This document shows, in pieces, positions 5,872 through 5,909 of a stretch of 5,909 bases of DNA. Numbering within the stretch: the stretch's first letter is position 1; each line of letters starts with the position of its first letter. Origin of the DNA: CAYRML01 sp964425485 (lineage in GTDB: Bacteria; Bacillota; Dehalobacteriia; UBA4068); NCBI GenBank assembly GCA_964425485.1, contig CAYRML010000080.1, positions 1 to 5,909 of the forward strand. Reading direction: 5' to 3'. A program made the translations under genes and the position numbers. The notes beneath the pieces were generated by a model. That model was not told where the DNA came from and ran no database searches. It was given only the letters and a program-made list of their open reading frames with translations.

Positions 5872-5909
5872 GGCGCGTTGGAGAAGCGGCTTAACTCACC
5901 AGCCTTTCA
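5872..5909 (+). tRNA. tRNA-Glu (anticodon UUC), 3' part outside the window
   Basis: One base after the CCA of tRNA-Lys a second tRNA begins: acceptor 5' strand GGCGCGT (5872-5878), TG, a 3-bp D stem GAG/CTC (5881-5883 with 5895-5897), the D loop containing AAGCGG, A26, the anticodon 5' strand CCAGC (5899-5903), and loop bases CTTTCA with TTC at 5906-5908. The GTTG...AAGCGG layout is typical of bacterial tRNA-Glu. The anticodon 3' strand, T arm and acceptor 3' strand are cut off, so those pairings cannot be checked here. Confidence 0.88.

Overview
The window looks like ordinary chromosomal DNA from a low-to-moderate-GC member of the Bacillota. The evidence is strong AAGGAGG-like ribosome binding sites, TTGACA/TATAAT-type promoters, a class I (short) IlvC, a VanW-domain protein with a copper-amine-oxidase-like stalk, and CCA-encoding tRNA genes. 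Placement below phylum (Negativicutes or Clostridia are both plausible) is a guess, not something the sequence proves.

Layout: (1) Positions 1-278 hold the 3' end of a plus-strand gene for a protein with an Ala/Gln/Pro/Glu-rich linker and two C-terminal membrane segments. (2) A perfect 15-bp hairpin and a second 14-bp hairpin lie back to back at 303-390, separating this gene from the convergent ilvC. (3) ilvC (ketol-acid reductoisomerase, minus strand, 402-1394) is followed by a 235-bp divergent promoter region. (4) A plus-strand sodium:alanine (AGCS family) symporter gene starts at a TTG codon (1630-3078). (5) A 141-bp gap carries a perfect 16-bp palindrome and leads into a gene for an exported VanW-domain protein (3220-4278). 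(6) purA (adenylosuccinate synthetase, 4404-5684) has its own near-consensus promoter and a strong intrinsic terminator. (7) A tRNA cluster begins with tRNA-Lys(UUU), followed after one base by tRNA-Glu(UUC), which runs off the window.

The genes do not form one pathway. IlvC makes branched-chain amino acid precursors, the symporter imports a small amino acid with sodium, PurA commits IMP to AMP synthesis, and the VanW protein probably acts at the cell envelope in an unknown role. Each appears to be its own transcription unit, except that no convincing terminator separates the symporter gene from the VanW gene. No mobile element, CRISPR array, phage gene or obvious defence or biosynthetic system is present. 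The points most worth a second look are the VanW protein with its conserved Cys/His motifs, the palindrome before it, the serine-less cofactor loop of IlvC, and the structured ilvC leader.
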